Positions 22,991-34,863 of a stretch of DNA of 64,000 nt are shown piece after piece. Below the pieces are notes generated by a model, which saw nothing but the letters and a program-made list of their open reading frames with translations, made no database searches and was not told the origin of the DNA. Both the position numbers and the translations under genes were made by a program. Source of the DNA: Casuarina equisetifolia. Its lineage: Eukaryota; Streptophyta; Magnoliopsida; Fagales; Casuarinaceae. Where the stretch lies: contig CM052354.1 in assembly GCA_028551475.1 (NCBI GenBank), positions 14,469,258 through 14,533,257 of the forward strand, given 5' to 3'. Position 1 is the first letter of the stretch; each line of letters opens with the position of its first letter.

Positions 22991-24300
22991 TGAGGCTGAC
23001 ACTTATCAAAGGAAAGATATTAAGAGATGGGGTATAAGAAAGTGGTAAAGGTAGAAGGCAAAGTAAGGCATAAGTAAGCCAAGCTCTAAATAGGGGGTCA
23101 CTTGGGCTGTTATAACAAGAATGAGTTCTAGAAAAGTAGGTGAGGTAACAACATGTTGAGGCACCTAAGAAAGAGGCTTAGGAAAGTTAGGTTCTACATA
23201 GGAAGTAAAGGTGGTGTATAGAATTCTTTAAGTGGTATAATGGGTGCTAATGAGGTGGCAAAGCTGTCAAAGGATGACATAAATAAGGATGGTGCAAAGG
23301 TAAAAACATCTTTGTGAAAGATGACATCGTAAGTAACAAAAAATTTTTCCAAGGCAAGATTATACAGATAGTAACCCATGAAGACGCAAGGGAGAGCATG
23401 ATGATAAGGGGTTTGTCAAAGAGATGCTTATAAAGGGTGATGCCACCCATGAAATGAGAAGGTTAATGGTTGATAAGGTAAGTGGCAATTAAGATGCATT
23501 TACCCCAGCAATGAGAAGGAAGATTGGCTTGAAACAAAAGTGCTAGCACCACTTCAAGTAAATGATGATGTTTGCATTTCATAACTCCATTTTGTTGAAC
23601 AGTGTGGATACAAAAACTTTTATGTATAATGCCTTTAGCATAAAGGAAGGAGGAACGTTTAGATGAAAGAATTCGGTGTCATTGTCAAAGCAAATGTGCT
23701 TCACAATGGTACCAAATTAGGTATGAACTATGGAAAAAAAGAATTAAATTTTGGAAAAAAAACTTGGCTTTTAAATTTTAGAAGCAAAGAGGAACATTCA
23801 TATGAAAAGAATTTGGTGTCATTGTTAGAGCAAATTTGCTTCACAATGATACCAAACTAGGTATGAACCATGGAAAGAAAGAATTGAATTTCGAAAAAGA
23901 AAACTTGGCTTTTAAATTTAAAAAAGAAGGTCCATGTGGCATAATAAAAACCATTTACAATTGTTAAAAAATAATATGCACCATCATGTGTGGGATTCTT
24001 GTGGGGAAATGTGAACCAAATTAAAAATAGATTTGGTTGTAGATTGACTTAAGGGAAATGGCATACATGTTTGTTTAGCGAGTAAACAAATGAGGTAAGA
24101 AAAAATGTTGGGACAAGAAATTGTTTTGTCATTTAACCAAGGCATTTATGCCAAAGGAAAAAATAATTATCACTCAAAATCAAGTTCCAAGTAGGCAAAG
24201 GTTTGGACATACGCAAAGTATTTTTTTGGGAAAGTAAAAACTTGAAAAAAAACATAATGGAAACTAGTGGGAATGGTAGAACATAAAAAATAAAGTCCTC
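22991..24300 (-). pseudogene. copia #4 integrase relic
   Basis: Minus-strand text reads FQANLPSHCWGKCILIATYL (about 23470-23530), then GGITLYKHLFDKP and a frame-shifted GYYLYNLALEKFFVTYDVIF / HKDVFTF (23194-23450). These are the integrase C-terminal and linker motifs of non-SIRE copia (normally FWGDCVLTA, CVFLGY, VSRDVVFHE). The 23660-23930 stretch contains a partial duplication (AAAGAATT-GGTGTCATTGT...CTTCACAATG-TACCA) with a period near 140 bp. Confidence 0.65.
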
Positions 24301-24802
24301 TATCAGCCTTATCGAGTCCAATTAATGCCCTAGTCATACAATCCTAAAAAACATAAAATATATAAAAAAAAAATTACAACACAACAATTGTCACAAGTTA
24401 GCTTCATGATGGATAAAAGGTTATGGCCAAAGCAAGGTACAAATAAGACATGTTATAGAACTAAGTGTGGGTTAGGCCTAAGTGTTCTTATATGGGTTTT
24501 TATCTAATAATTAGACAAATAGAGGTGATGCACATGGATAATAAGATGCCAAACTATGTAAATCACAAATGATGTGGTTAGTAGCCCTTAAATAGATAAT
24601 CCATAAAGAAGAGGATTTGGATGGAGTGTGTATACCTATGAAGTTCGATGCTAGATCAAAAGGATCCATCTCATTAAGGAAATGGACCAATTTGCTTTGT
24701 TGATCCAAAGTCAAGTTCAACTTGGTGGATCCTCCATAAACACTTATGGGGGGAAGTGGCATAAGGCCTAACAAACATAGACTGGGAGTAAGTGGTGGAT
24801 AT
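24301..24802 (-). pseudogene. copia #4 protease and gag C-terminus
   Basis: The minus frame 24511-24774 contains SLWIIYLRATNHIICDLHSL, a decayed aspartic protease box (family form WIIDSGATDHM). Active Asp-Ser-Gly is changed to Tyr-Leu-Arg. It is preceded by the low-complexity gag end ISVYGGSTKLNLTLDQQ. The reading is cut at 24802 by the plus-strand solo LTR and resumes at 34864. Confidence 0.7.
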
Positions 24803-25116
24803 TGTTGGAAAAAGATATATTTTGCTATGACAAATTTTGTTGTTAAATGTACATAATTTTTTTTTCATATACTTATGTGCAAAATAAAATTAAGGGAAGT
24901 AAAAAGTGTAAAAATTATTATATATGTAGATTCATTATAATATTTTTGTTATGTTTTAATGTGACAAAATAAAATTTTATTAAATATTTTTTAAGGTTAT
25001 TATGCTTGGAAAGGTATTTTTGTGTATTATGTAGGCTTAGTCTTGGTTCACCGAGAAGGCCTTTATAATCTAGTAGTCCACAACCTAAGTAATTCAACAG
25101 GCCCTTTGATCAACAT

Positions 25117-26879
25117 TGATAACTCTTTTATAGAGTTATTATTATTATTATTTTAGGTAATGTCTAATATAATTTTTATTAAATTATATTTATATTTTAT
25201 TATATTTATATTTTTTTTTATTTTATGTAATAAACTCAAAATAGAAGAAAAAGAAGAAATAGAAGTAAAAAAATCATAAAAAAAAGAATAGAAAAGAAAA
25301 CAAGCAAAATGGAATCCATATAAGGAAAAAAGAAGGAGTAGATTACGGTGAAAAAGACAAAAAGTGAAGAAGTTTGAATGAATTATCAAAGACAAAGGAA
25401 GAAAAGTCAAACAAAGAATGGTGGGTCGCGTGAGTGGAAAACACGTGGGACCAAGAAAGAGAACATTATTAGGGAGAAAGAGAAGCCAAAGAGAGAACAC
25501 AAGAGAAAGAAACCGAGAGTGAGTTGGACTCTTGATCAGAACCAGAGAAGTGTCGCTGGAGAGAGAGAGACCGTGTGCGACAGCATGGTTCTCAGAGAGG
25601 AGCGTGACGGAAGTGCGAACGCTAACCGTCCATCCATCGTTTTCTTTGGCAATGACCCATTTCCTGTGGCGGATGGTGACAACCCATTTCTAGCCATATT
25701 TTCTTCTTTTTCGGCCATGTTTAGCTAATTTTTGGTGAGGAGAGAGCAGATCCACAATCCTAGAGTGATTTTTGGCCTTTTTGTACCAGTTTCGCAGCGG
25801 TTTATGGTAGTTTCCAACAAAGAAGTGCGAGCGCCGACTTTGTCCATTCCGTTAGATCTACGTGTTTCTGTGGCAGATTTGCGCGGTATTTTTATAGATC
25901 TGCAACCTAGGTGTCCCAATCTACATTTCTGGAAGCTTTTGGGAAGACTGGTGGTGGACGGCGGCGTTGTGTGGTGGTCAGACGGCGGCGCGTTTCACCG
26001 GCATGTGTCGGTGGTGCGTGGAAGTGCATGGCAGCTTATTTTCTCTGCATTTCTTCAAACAGAATCTTCTCCTCCCCCTGATATGCAGATTTATGCAACC
26101 TATTTTGTGATTTGAAGACATTTGGTGACAGCTTTAATGTTTTTAAATTTTAAAATGTTTTGTTCATGTTTTTGTACTAATTTAGTTTATGTAAATATAT
26201 TGTTTTAGTTCAGTGTGTTAGAGCTATGATAAAAATTAATTATAATGTATGAATGTTATGATTATTTATGTTTTGTGAGACATTTTATAAATGTGAAGTT
26301 GCATATTATGGAGTTTAATGTATTTAAGTGAGCAGCCACCACTTAGATGAGTTAATTTGCATGTTTGAGTTCGAACGATGATGATATGCAGTTGCTTCAT
26401 ATAATATGCAACCATAGATTAATATGAATAGAACTATACCATATGATTTGTGTGGCTTTAGGTGTAAATTGGAATATTCACATATCTTAATGCATTCAGT
26501 TCATTTAATTCATATGTAGGCTCATAGTGAATTAATGAATTAAGTAGATTCGCTATACCTAGACATAGGATATTGAATAAGTTAGGAAATTCCGTCATCA
26601 CATGAGTAGAATCAATCTTTTAAACGTAAATGATCAACATTTGTATTGAGTAATTAGGCAAAATTGGACACTCTAGCATATTTCGTTTATCAAGTTTAGA
26701 TTAAATTTAGTTCTTTAGTCCATGTTTTATTATTTCAATTAGCTAGATAAGCTCTAGAGTCTATTTATCATTAGTAATTAGTTAGTTCGGTAAACATCAA
26801 TCTTTGTGGGACAATACTCATACTTATCATTATATTACTTATTCGACATATACACTTGCATGTAGAATTTCATCGAACA
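25117..26879 (+). repeat. 5' LTR of TR-GAG #1
   Basis: 1763 bp, TGATAACTC...CATCGAACA, homologous end to end with 30535-32265. It includes a purine-rich A/G block (25240-25510) and a GC-rich block (25540-26050). Open frames at 25378-25728 and 25732-26115 recur as damaged frames in the other LTR and are not treated as genes. Confidence 0.9.
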
Positions 26880-27060
26880 AGTCTACGTGTATCATCATTG
26901 TTGCCAGAGATTGGTTGTTTTACTGCTAATTAATATTAATACTGAATAGTTTCTTAGTTTAATCTAGCTTTTGTTGCTTTTATTTTATTTTTACTTTTAA
27001 CCTTGTATTTTGTTGTAGAGAAAAGACTAAGATGGAGAACAATGATGATACACGTAGACT
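26880..27060. repeat. 20-bp perfect inverted repeat in TR-GAG #1 leader
   Basis: 26880-26899 (AGTCTACGTGTATCATCATT) is the exact reverse complement of 27041-27060, the latter being codons 4-10 of gag. The left arm sits between LTR end and the preserved part of the PBS. Confidence 0.9.
26900..26914 (+). other. remaining primer-binding site of TR-GAG #1
   Basis: GTTGCCAGAGATTGG corresponds to the 3' part of the Athila-type PBS (…GTTGCCGGGGATTGG). The first bases expected next to the LTR (TGGCGCC) are not there; the inverted-repeat arm takes their place. Confidence 0.65.
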
Positions 27061-28740
27061 TCTAGAAGATTATGCACCATCATTTTGAAATGCCATAACA
27101 AGCTTTCAGAGGCCTGCAATTTATGCAAACCACTTTGAGATCAAGCCCATGCTCATCAAGATGCTTAAAAAATCTATGCAATATAGTGGGCTACCAAATG
27201 AGGATCCAAATGCTCACATTGAAGCATTCCTTGAATTTTGTGACATGATTGGAGATCATGAGTTACAGAAGATATTATCAGGTTGAGACTATTTCCATTT
27301 TCTCTTAGAGATATTGCTAAAAATTGGTTCTCTTCAATTGTAGGATTGGTTACTACATGGGATGATTTGGCTCAGAAATTTCTTAGTAAGTTGCCTTTCG
27401 CAAGATCTACAAAAATGCATAATGACATTTTCACTTTTGAGTAGATGAATGATGAATTATTATATAAAGCTTGGGAAAGATTCAAGGAACTTATGAGGAA
27501 ATGTCCAAATCATGGATTACCCATATGGTTACAAGTACAAACCTTTTGTGATGGGTGTAGTACAATTCTTCGTTTTGTGATTGATACAACTGTAGGAGGG
27601 GACTTATATAGAAAAATACTAGAAGAGGCATTTAACTTTCTAGAGGAGATGACATTTGATAACTATCAATGATCTACTGAGAGACTACCAATGCATTAAG
27701 CAAGTGGAGTCCATGAAGTAGATATCTTCACCACAATGTATGCATAATTGGAAGTGCTTAATGAGAAGATAAACAACCTAAATACTCCAATTGTGGGAAT
27801 TTAGAGCAAAGAATGTGAATTTTGTGATGGAGCACATGAGAGCACAAAATGTCAATTAAGTAATTCTTATGCTCATTATAATGATTATGCTAATTTTGTT
27901 GGTATTCCTAACAAGTCACAAAATGATCCTTACTCTAACGTATACAATCTGAGATGGCACAACCATTAAGATCTTTCATGGAGTAATCCAAATAAGATGA
28001 GACCGCAACCAATGTTTGAGCAAACAGAAGAGGAAAAGCCTAATTGGGAAGATACAATTACCAAATTGGCTAGCACCACACAGAACTTTACGGAGGGGAC
28101 TGAAGCAAAATTTCATAATCAAGAAGTGAGCTTTTAGAGACAAGAAGCTTCAATCTGAAGATTAGAGGTGCAAATGGGTCAGTTGATTAGCATGATCTCA
28201 AAGAGTTAAGAGGGTCCTTTGCCTAGCAATGTAGAGAAAAGTCTTGAAGATACCACAGAGGCAGTAATCCTTACATGTGGTAAGCAAGTAGGAGAAGGTG
28301 ATGCTGACAAGGAGATTTTTAAAGAAATAGATATAGATGTCAACATGCAACTTGAGGAGGTACATAGGAGCAAGCTTGTTTTAGAAAATCATATGCCCTT
28401 TATGCCTTTAGCTCCATCAACCTCGATATTCCAGCAGCGCAAAAAAGATAAGCAATTTTTGGACTTCCTTGATATATCTTTAAAATTGCACATTAACATT
28501 CCTTTTGTAGATAATCCAGTTCAAATATCTAGTTGTACAAAATTATTGATAGAGATACTGGAGAACAAAAGGGAGTTGGAAGTATATTAGACAGCTGTGC
28601 TTATTGAAGAATGCTCAACCATCAAACGACACAAGTTGCCTCCTAAACTGTTAGAGTTTCATCCTCCTTGAGCAACAACGTGGAGGATAGTTTGGTTAAA
28701 AACTATAAAGCAAGCGCTTCTTAGGAGGCAACCCAAGCAT
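27033..28740 (+). pseudogene. TR-GAG #1 gag and pre-protease remnant
   Basis: ATG at 27033 opens MENNDDTRRLLEDYAPSF, then a stop. Downstream motifs follow the Athila/Tat gag order: ANHFEIKPMLIKML, SGLPNEDPNAHIEAFLEFCD, then (27445-27672) YKAWERFKELMRKCPNHGLP, WLQVQTFCDG and FLEEMTFDNYQ. Later come a C-x2-C knuckle-like stretch (CEFCDGAHESTKC, 27800-27850), VILTCGKQVGEGDADKEI and DISLKLHINIPFVDN / LLIEILENKRELEVY (28219-28590). After EECST the sequence jumps into post-pol text ending AGGAGGCAACCCAA. Stops and frameshifts make it non-functional. Confidence 0.85.
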
Positions 28741-30520
28741 CATTTTGTTAATCTTTTGGCTAGGAAGCTGTCACCATATACTCATCACAGCTCCATTTTG
28801 GTAGCCTACAATCAGGGGAGTTTTCCTTGTTCCTTACTACTACTTTATTTTCTTTTATCATTGAAGAGAATGCTAAATTTAAGTTTAGGGGTGCTGCTGT
28901 TATTGTTGGAAGTGTGATGGTTTGTTGGGTTGTGTTAGAGGTTGTGTATTGTGGTAGTTGTGGTTGTGTTGGAAGTATATTGGAAGTGTATTGGAAGTGT
29001 TTTATGTTTTGTTGGAAGTGTTGTGCTAAAATTTTCTGTTTTATGTTAAAATTTGTGTTAGAAAGTTTATTTGTTTTGGTGTAAAATCTTTTTCTTATGT
29101 TGGACCATGATTTCTATGATTGGATTCAACATTGTGAATTCTTGGCAATTCTTAGGGAGATGTAGATTGTGGTATGATGTAAGTGCAATTCTAATTATGT
29201 TGATTCACTTATTGAGCACAAAAAGTCTGCATTGTTTTGAAATTGTATGTATCTCTAGAGAACATTCATGTGAAGTGTGTGATTTCTTAGATCTCACCTG
29301 AATCTTAGAATTTGCTTGATTTCCTCTTGAGGTGAAATCATAGGTTGCATCTGACTAAGAAAATGATTTAGGCCATCTTTGGATCGTTTGAGTCTTTCAA
29401 GCTAACCTTGTTTACTTATCCCCAGTCATCCCGTTGAGCCTTGTTCTTATCCTAATTTTGTTGAATGACACCTGCACATATATCTCTTAGCCTTTTGATT
29501 AATTTTTCTCATTGTCCCACTCCCATGAACATATTGACTTTTGGTGTGTACAAGTTGATTTAAGCATAAGAGAAGTCAAAGGGAAGGATGTAGTAAAATT
29601 GATTGCAATGATTGTGTGTGGTACAATATGCAAATGCAATTGCAAAAAAAAAAAAAAAGGGAAAAAAAAAAGCATTTGCCTTAGGATGAAATAATCTCAT
29701 TATCTTTTGTTAGATTCAAGGCACATAGTTCTCTAAAGGAGATTGCTGAGCAATATTATTGAATATCATTGATAAGAGAAGATTAAGGTGGCTATATGTG
29801 TAAATGCTTTTGTTTTTGCTTTGTCATTGCACACATGATTGTGGCTTTTGGATATTGTCAAAGTATGATTGGATAAGAAAGAATGAGACTAAGTGGTGGT
29901 AGAAAGATCATCTTCATGGAGTAAAAAGGAGAGAAGGGCTAGAGTTTTGATAAGATCCTCGAAAGTAAAGTGTTTGTGGGTTATTTAAGCCTAAATGACT
30001 TCTATCTTACCCTTAGCCCAACCTTACATTACAAGCTTATGAAAGTCCTATTGATTTTTGATTAGATAATTGACTTACATTAGTGGAGAGAAGAATAAAA
30101 AGCAAACTTATGAGATTTGGTTAAAGATTTTGAGAGGTTGCATATTAATGTGGATATATTTGGAGTGCATGCAATTGAGAAAAAATGCAGACTCACACAC
30201 ACACACATGTGGTTGACATAGTTAAAAGTCTATCTTACCTTAGAAACTAATTGTATTATTAGGATGAAAGTTATGTTTTTCTTTGAATTGTTAAGTTGAG
30301 CAATTATGGAAGAATATCATGGAAGGATTGGTTGTATGTGTTGTTTAGTTTTGCTCGAGGACGATCAAAATTTTAAGTTTAGGGGTGTTTGAAAGAATAT
30401 TATGGAAAGATTGGTTGTGTTGTTAAAATAGGTTGTTTAGTGCTTTTTGTGTGTAAATTTTTTTTTTATGTTGTCATAATGTATTGTTTAGAGCTTTTGC
30501 TCAAAGACAAGCAAAATGTT
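28741..30520 (+). other. TR-GAG #1 non-coding 3' internal region
   Basis: This is post-pol spacer aligned with 13385-15000 of TR-GAG #2. It contains the TTGGAAGTATATTGGAAGTG array (28970-29030) and a poly-A run (29645-29670). It ends with a partly duplicated motif TTGCTCGAGGACGATC...AAGTTTAGGGGTG (30351-30390) followed by the true TTTGCTCAAAGACAAGC...PPT. Confidence 0.7.
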
Positions 30521-30534
30521 AAGTTTGGAAGTGT
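30521..30534 (+). other. polypurine tract of TR-GAG #1
   Basis: AAGTTTGGAAGTGT directly precedes the 3' LTR start TGATAACTC. A decoy copy (AAGTTTAGGGGTG) occurs at about 30377-30389, followed by non-LTR sequence. Confidence 0.75.
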
Positions 30535-32265
30535 TGATAACTCTATATTTTATAGAGTTATTATTATTATTTTAGGTAATGTTTAAGATGGCTTTTATTA
30601 AATTATATTTTTATTTTATTATATTTATGTATATTTTGTTATTTTATGCAACAAACTTAAAATAAAAGAAAAAAAAAGTCAAAAATTATGAAAAAAGGAA
30701 TAGAAAATAAACCAAGCAAAATGGAATGCATATGGAATCCACATAAGGAAAGAGGAAGGAGTAGATTACGATGAAAAGACAAAAAGTGAAGAAGTTTGAA
30801 TGAATTATCAAAGGCAAAGGAAGAAAAGTCAAACAAAGAATGGTGGGTTGCGTGAGTGGAAAACACATGGGACCAAGAAAGAGAACATTATCAGGGAGAG
30901 AGAAAAGCCAGAGAGAGAACACGAGAGAAAGAAATCGAGAGGGAGTCAGTCTCTTGATTAGAACTAGAGAGGCATCGCCAAAGAAAGAGAGACCATACGC
31001 GACAATGCAGGTCTTAGAGAGGAGCGTGACGGAAGTGCGAATGCCAACCATCCATCCATCGTTTTCTTTGGTGTCAACCCATTTTTGGCGGCGGATGGCG
31101 ACGACCCATTTCTGGCCATATTTTCTTCTTTTTGGGCCACCTTTAGGTGATTTTTGGGGAGGAGAGAGCAGATCCACAATCCTAGAGTGATTTCCGGCCT
31201 TTATGTACTAGTTTCACGGTGGTTTACAACGGTTTCCAATGAAGAAGTGTGAACATTGACTTTGTCCATTTTGCTAGATCTATATGTTTCTGTGGCAGAT
31301 TTATGCGATATTTTTACAAGTCTGCAACCTAGGCATCCGGATCTATGTTTCTGGAAGCTTCTGTGAAGACCAGCGATGAACGGCAGCGGCGCATGGTGGT
31401 GGAGTGTGGAGGTGCATGGTAGCTTATTTTCTCCCCATTTCTTTAGATAGAATCTTCTCCTCCCCCTGATGTGTAGATTTATGCAACCTATTTTGTGATT
31501 TGAAGACATTTGGTGACAGCTTTAATGTTTTTAAATTCTAAAATGTTTTGTTCACATTTTTGCATTGATTTAGTTTATGTAAATATGTTGTTTTAGTTTG
31601 GTATGTTAGTTACAATGAAACTTAATTATAATGTATGAATGTAATGATTATTTATATTTTGTGAGACATTTTATGAATGTGAAGTCACATATTACGAAGT
31701 TTAATGCATTTAAGTGATTAGCTACCACTTAGATGATTTGATTTGCATATTTGAGTTCAAACGAAGATGATATGCAGTTGCTTCATGTGATATGCAATCA
31801 TAAATTAATATGGATAGAACTATACCATATGATTTGTGTGACTTTAGGTGTAAATTGGAATATTCACATATCTTAATGCACTTAGTTCATTTAATTCATA
31901 TATAGACTCACAGTGAATTAATAAATTAAGTAGGTTCGTTATATCTAGACATAGGATAGTGAATAAGTTAGGAAATTTTGCCATCACATGAGTAGAATTA
32001 ATCTTGTAAGCATAAATGATCAACATTTGTACTGAGTAATTAGGTGAAATTGGAAACTCTAGCATATTTTGTTTATCAAGTTTAAATTAAATTTAGTTCT
32101 TTAGTCCATGTCTTATAATTTCAGTTAGCTAGGTAAGCTCTAGAGTCTATTCACCGTTAGTAATTAGTTAGTTCGGTAAACATCAATCTTTGTAAAACGA
32201 TACTCATATTTATCATTATATTATTTGTTCGACATGTACACTTGCATGTAGAATTTCATCGAACA
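30535..32265 (+). repeat. 3' LTR of TR-GAG #1
   Basis: 1731 bp, TGATAACTC...CATCGAACA. Most differences from the 5' LTR are transitions, as expected from decay of methylated cytosines. It is followed by AACAG, paired with AACAT before 25117. Confidence 0.9.
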
Positions 32266-34863
32266 AACAGGTTGACTCAACCCAGCAAGCCACTTAAGTC
32301 AGTCCGTGTAACTGACTCTGCAAAACACTTAAGGCAAGCTTCACTCAAGTTCATGCCCGCATCTACCCTAGAATGCGATGACCGCTGCTGTACATAACCT
32401 TCCATCTACATTTAATTATTACCTTAAAATTTCTCTTATATGGTTATTATAAAGATGAAAAGAGTCAATTCAAGCCTTTATTGGAGAAATATGCTCGAAA
32501 GCGTGAGAAGCCCTAATTACGAAATGCACGCAATCTGCTACTTGTGGCTACAAACATCAAACCTAGAAGCATCATTCTCAAGCATCAGGTTTGAAATTTC
32601 TATTTGGAGTTAATTTCTTCCACTATGCAATCTTATGAAGGAATCCTAAGATAATCTTATTAGGGTTTGTAAGAAGGAAAGTCTCGATTTGAGTTTTCTG
32701 ATATGATCTCGTGAAGGAAATTAAGGTTAAAGCTTAATGAGATATTTGGGTTTATGAAAGGAAGCTTTTTTTTTTACTCAAGGTTATGGCAGTTTCTTAG
32801 ATACGGGTCAATATTGAAGAATAAAGGATTTTTGGCATATATATTCATCTTTGGTTGTTGTTTTTAGAAAAAAAAAAAAGAATTCCTTTCTAAGCATTCT
32901 TCAATATGTGAGAATGAAGACTAGATACATTAAGTAAGGAAATAGTGTGGCAACAGCTATGAAAAGAACAAAGTAAGGAAACAAGATTAAAAGGGGGGAC
33001 ATCCGTGAAGAGCAAGTAAGAACAACAAGAAAAGAACATACCATCCATGAGCTTATTAAGATATTCTAAGAAGAGATTAAGCACACGGTTGAGATCATAT
33101 TGCTATATCAAATTTGTTTATTATTGCATTATTGAGCATCTCTTAATACTACTTAATTGCTATTTAATGTTATAGCTAGCTTGATTCTTATTTTTATAGC
33201 AAGTTTATTGTTATATTGTATACATTCAACATTGAGTTGTTGGTGGGACAGAATCAATCTCTTAGAGTAAAGATTGGTTGTAAGAGTGGTGAACTCTTGT
33301 AAAGGTTCCAAAGAATAGTGGAAGAGGCCTTTTAACCACACTGGTTAAAGGGTAATGGGGACATAGGCAATTGTTGTTATGGCTGAACCTCCTAAAAATT
33401 CTTGTGTTCTTTCTTGCTTGCTTGTTTGATTGTTTATTTTCTGCTATATTTAAATTGTAAAAAAAAATTCAATCAATTTAACCCCCCTTCTTGATTGCTA
33501 GGGAGACTAAAACCCAATAATATCAATCAATGATATTATAAAGTAGTCGGTTTCCTATATCCTTGTATATTGTAATATTATTCAAGTCTCAAAAGAATAC
33601 TTCCTAAGCAAAAAATTGTATAGTATTCATAAATTGCATGGTATTCATATTAAAAAGAATTTGATGTTGGACTTTATGTTATTTTAATTGCAGGAAAAAA
33701 TTCATCAAGTCCGAATCAATAATATGCGGTCTGAGCTTATACGATAAGCTTATGAAATGAGCTTATATTAATGTAACTTGACCCGAGCCCTCAAGATGTG
33801 TGCTAATCCAAGCCCATAAGACGTGAGTTAATCCAAGCCTGCATCATAAGTGCACAACACAACCCTTAAGAGGAGGCGTGCTGCAAAGCATTTAAATGGC
33901 ACCATTCAACTAAGGGTTGAGTAACCTAATTCAAACCTTGCCCCTGATTAGAAGCCCTAGTTCCTAAATTCGAAGGAGATCACTTCTTTCTCTCTTTGTA
34001 GCCAAACATTTATTCTCAATGGGAAGATTTGCATAAGTGATCGAATGTTAGAAAAGTATAGTGGAATGACTGTATGATGATTAAGAGTTTGAGTTGAAAC
34101 CTTAAGTGATGGAACCGTCATATTCTCTCAACAAGAAGAAGCCTTTGATGTTGTCAAGTTTGACAAAAACCTTAAATCAACTTCTATTATTTAAATCTCT
34201 TATAAAGGGTTCTATTCTATGGTTCAAAAGAGAGTTTTTGCATGAGTCTATTATGAAATCAAAAAAAGAAATCAAGATTAATCTACATATTGTGATTCTT
34301 TGAAGAGCTTAAGTGATATTCCTTAAAGATCATATTCTTGTGATTATATATTCTTGTGTACACTTGTTTATGTGCTTATCAAACTCTGATTATCATTTTC
34401 ACATAAACATTTTTTGTAAATCTAAAATCCTAATTTGCTAAAATTTAAGGGTTTTATGATTAAACTTGGATTAATACTCTATATCTTTAGTAAGGCTTTT
34501 TATTAACAATATCCCTCATAAGCTATACATTATTTGGGGATTTGCTCTTGTAACAAGGTTAAGAGAACCTTTGATTGTAACCCTAAAGTTATGTGATTCC
34601 TTTGAGAAGGACTTGGAAAGATTAGGAGAACGTTTTCTCCTAATCAATGAGTAAAGTGGAATTCAATTGGTTGAGTTAAAGAAAAAAAAAGGATGGATTA
34701 TTTGTGAATGCTGAACCACCATCTTATGTTTGTGGTTATGACTTGAGCTTGATGTTTATACTGTTATTTAGTGTTGTGCTTGAGAAACCAAATTAAATAG
34801 ACATTAAGCTAAACAACCACTTCAACAAGCCCCCCTTTTCTTGGTTGACCATTATACCTAACA

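Larger units (their letters stand above)
25117..32265 (+). mobile_element. pol-less Athila-like element (TR-GAG #1)
   Basis: Complete at both ends: 5' LTR 25117-26879, internal 26880-30534, 3' LTR 30535-32265, flanked by AACAT/AACAG (4/5 target duplication). The interior has a decayed gag, then a direct join from the pre-protease region to the post-pol segment near 28610-28700. No RT, RNase H or integrase is present. PBS and PPT are in the expected places, but the PBS start is altered. The LTRs differ by roughly 10% by eye. Confidence 0.9.
24925..33516 (+). repeat. second copia-type LTR nested in the solo LTR, itself split
   Basis: Left part 24925-25116 and right part 32266-33516. The right end carries AATTTAACCCCCCTTCTTGATTG...AACCCA, the terminal style of SIRE/Maximus LTRs. 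The text reads continuously if TR-GAG #1 and one target-site copy are removed (CTTTGATCAACA + GGTTGACTCAACCC). Combined length is about 1.44 kb. No PBS or internal sequence is present, so it is also a solo LTR. Its own target duplication is unclear (ATATA versus ATAAT). Confidence 0.7.
24803..34863 (+). repeat. solo SIRE-type LTR split by nested insertion
   Basis: The first part (24803-24924) matches the first 120 bp of the LTR at 4577-6062 (TGTTGGAAAAAGATAT...). The second part (33517-34863) begins where that match stops (AATATCAATCAATGATATTATAAAGTAGT) and runs to the terminus CATTATACCTAACA. Together they make about 1.47 kb, a full LTR. Flanks are GATAT (24798-24802) and GGTAT (34864-34868), a 4/5 target-site duplication, so this is a solo LTR inserted in copia #4. 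Confidence 0.8.

Noticed and set aside
25378..26115. Open frames of 116 and 127 codons in the TR-GAG #1 LTR
   Set aside because: They lie in LTR sequence; the matching LTR (30840-31190) has different breaks and no protein motif is present.
32266..33516. Possible separate element right of TR-GAG #1
   Set aside because: It reads as the continuation of 24925-25116 when TR-GAG #1 is removed, so it is one interrupted LTR.
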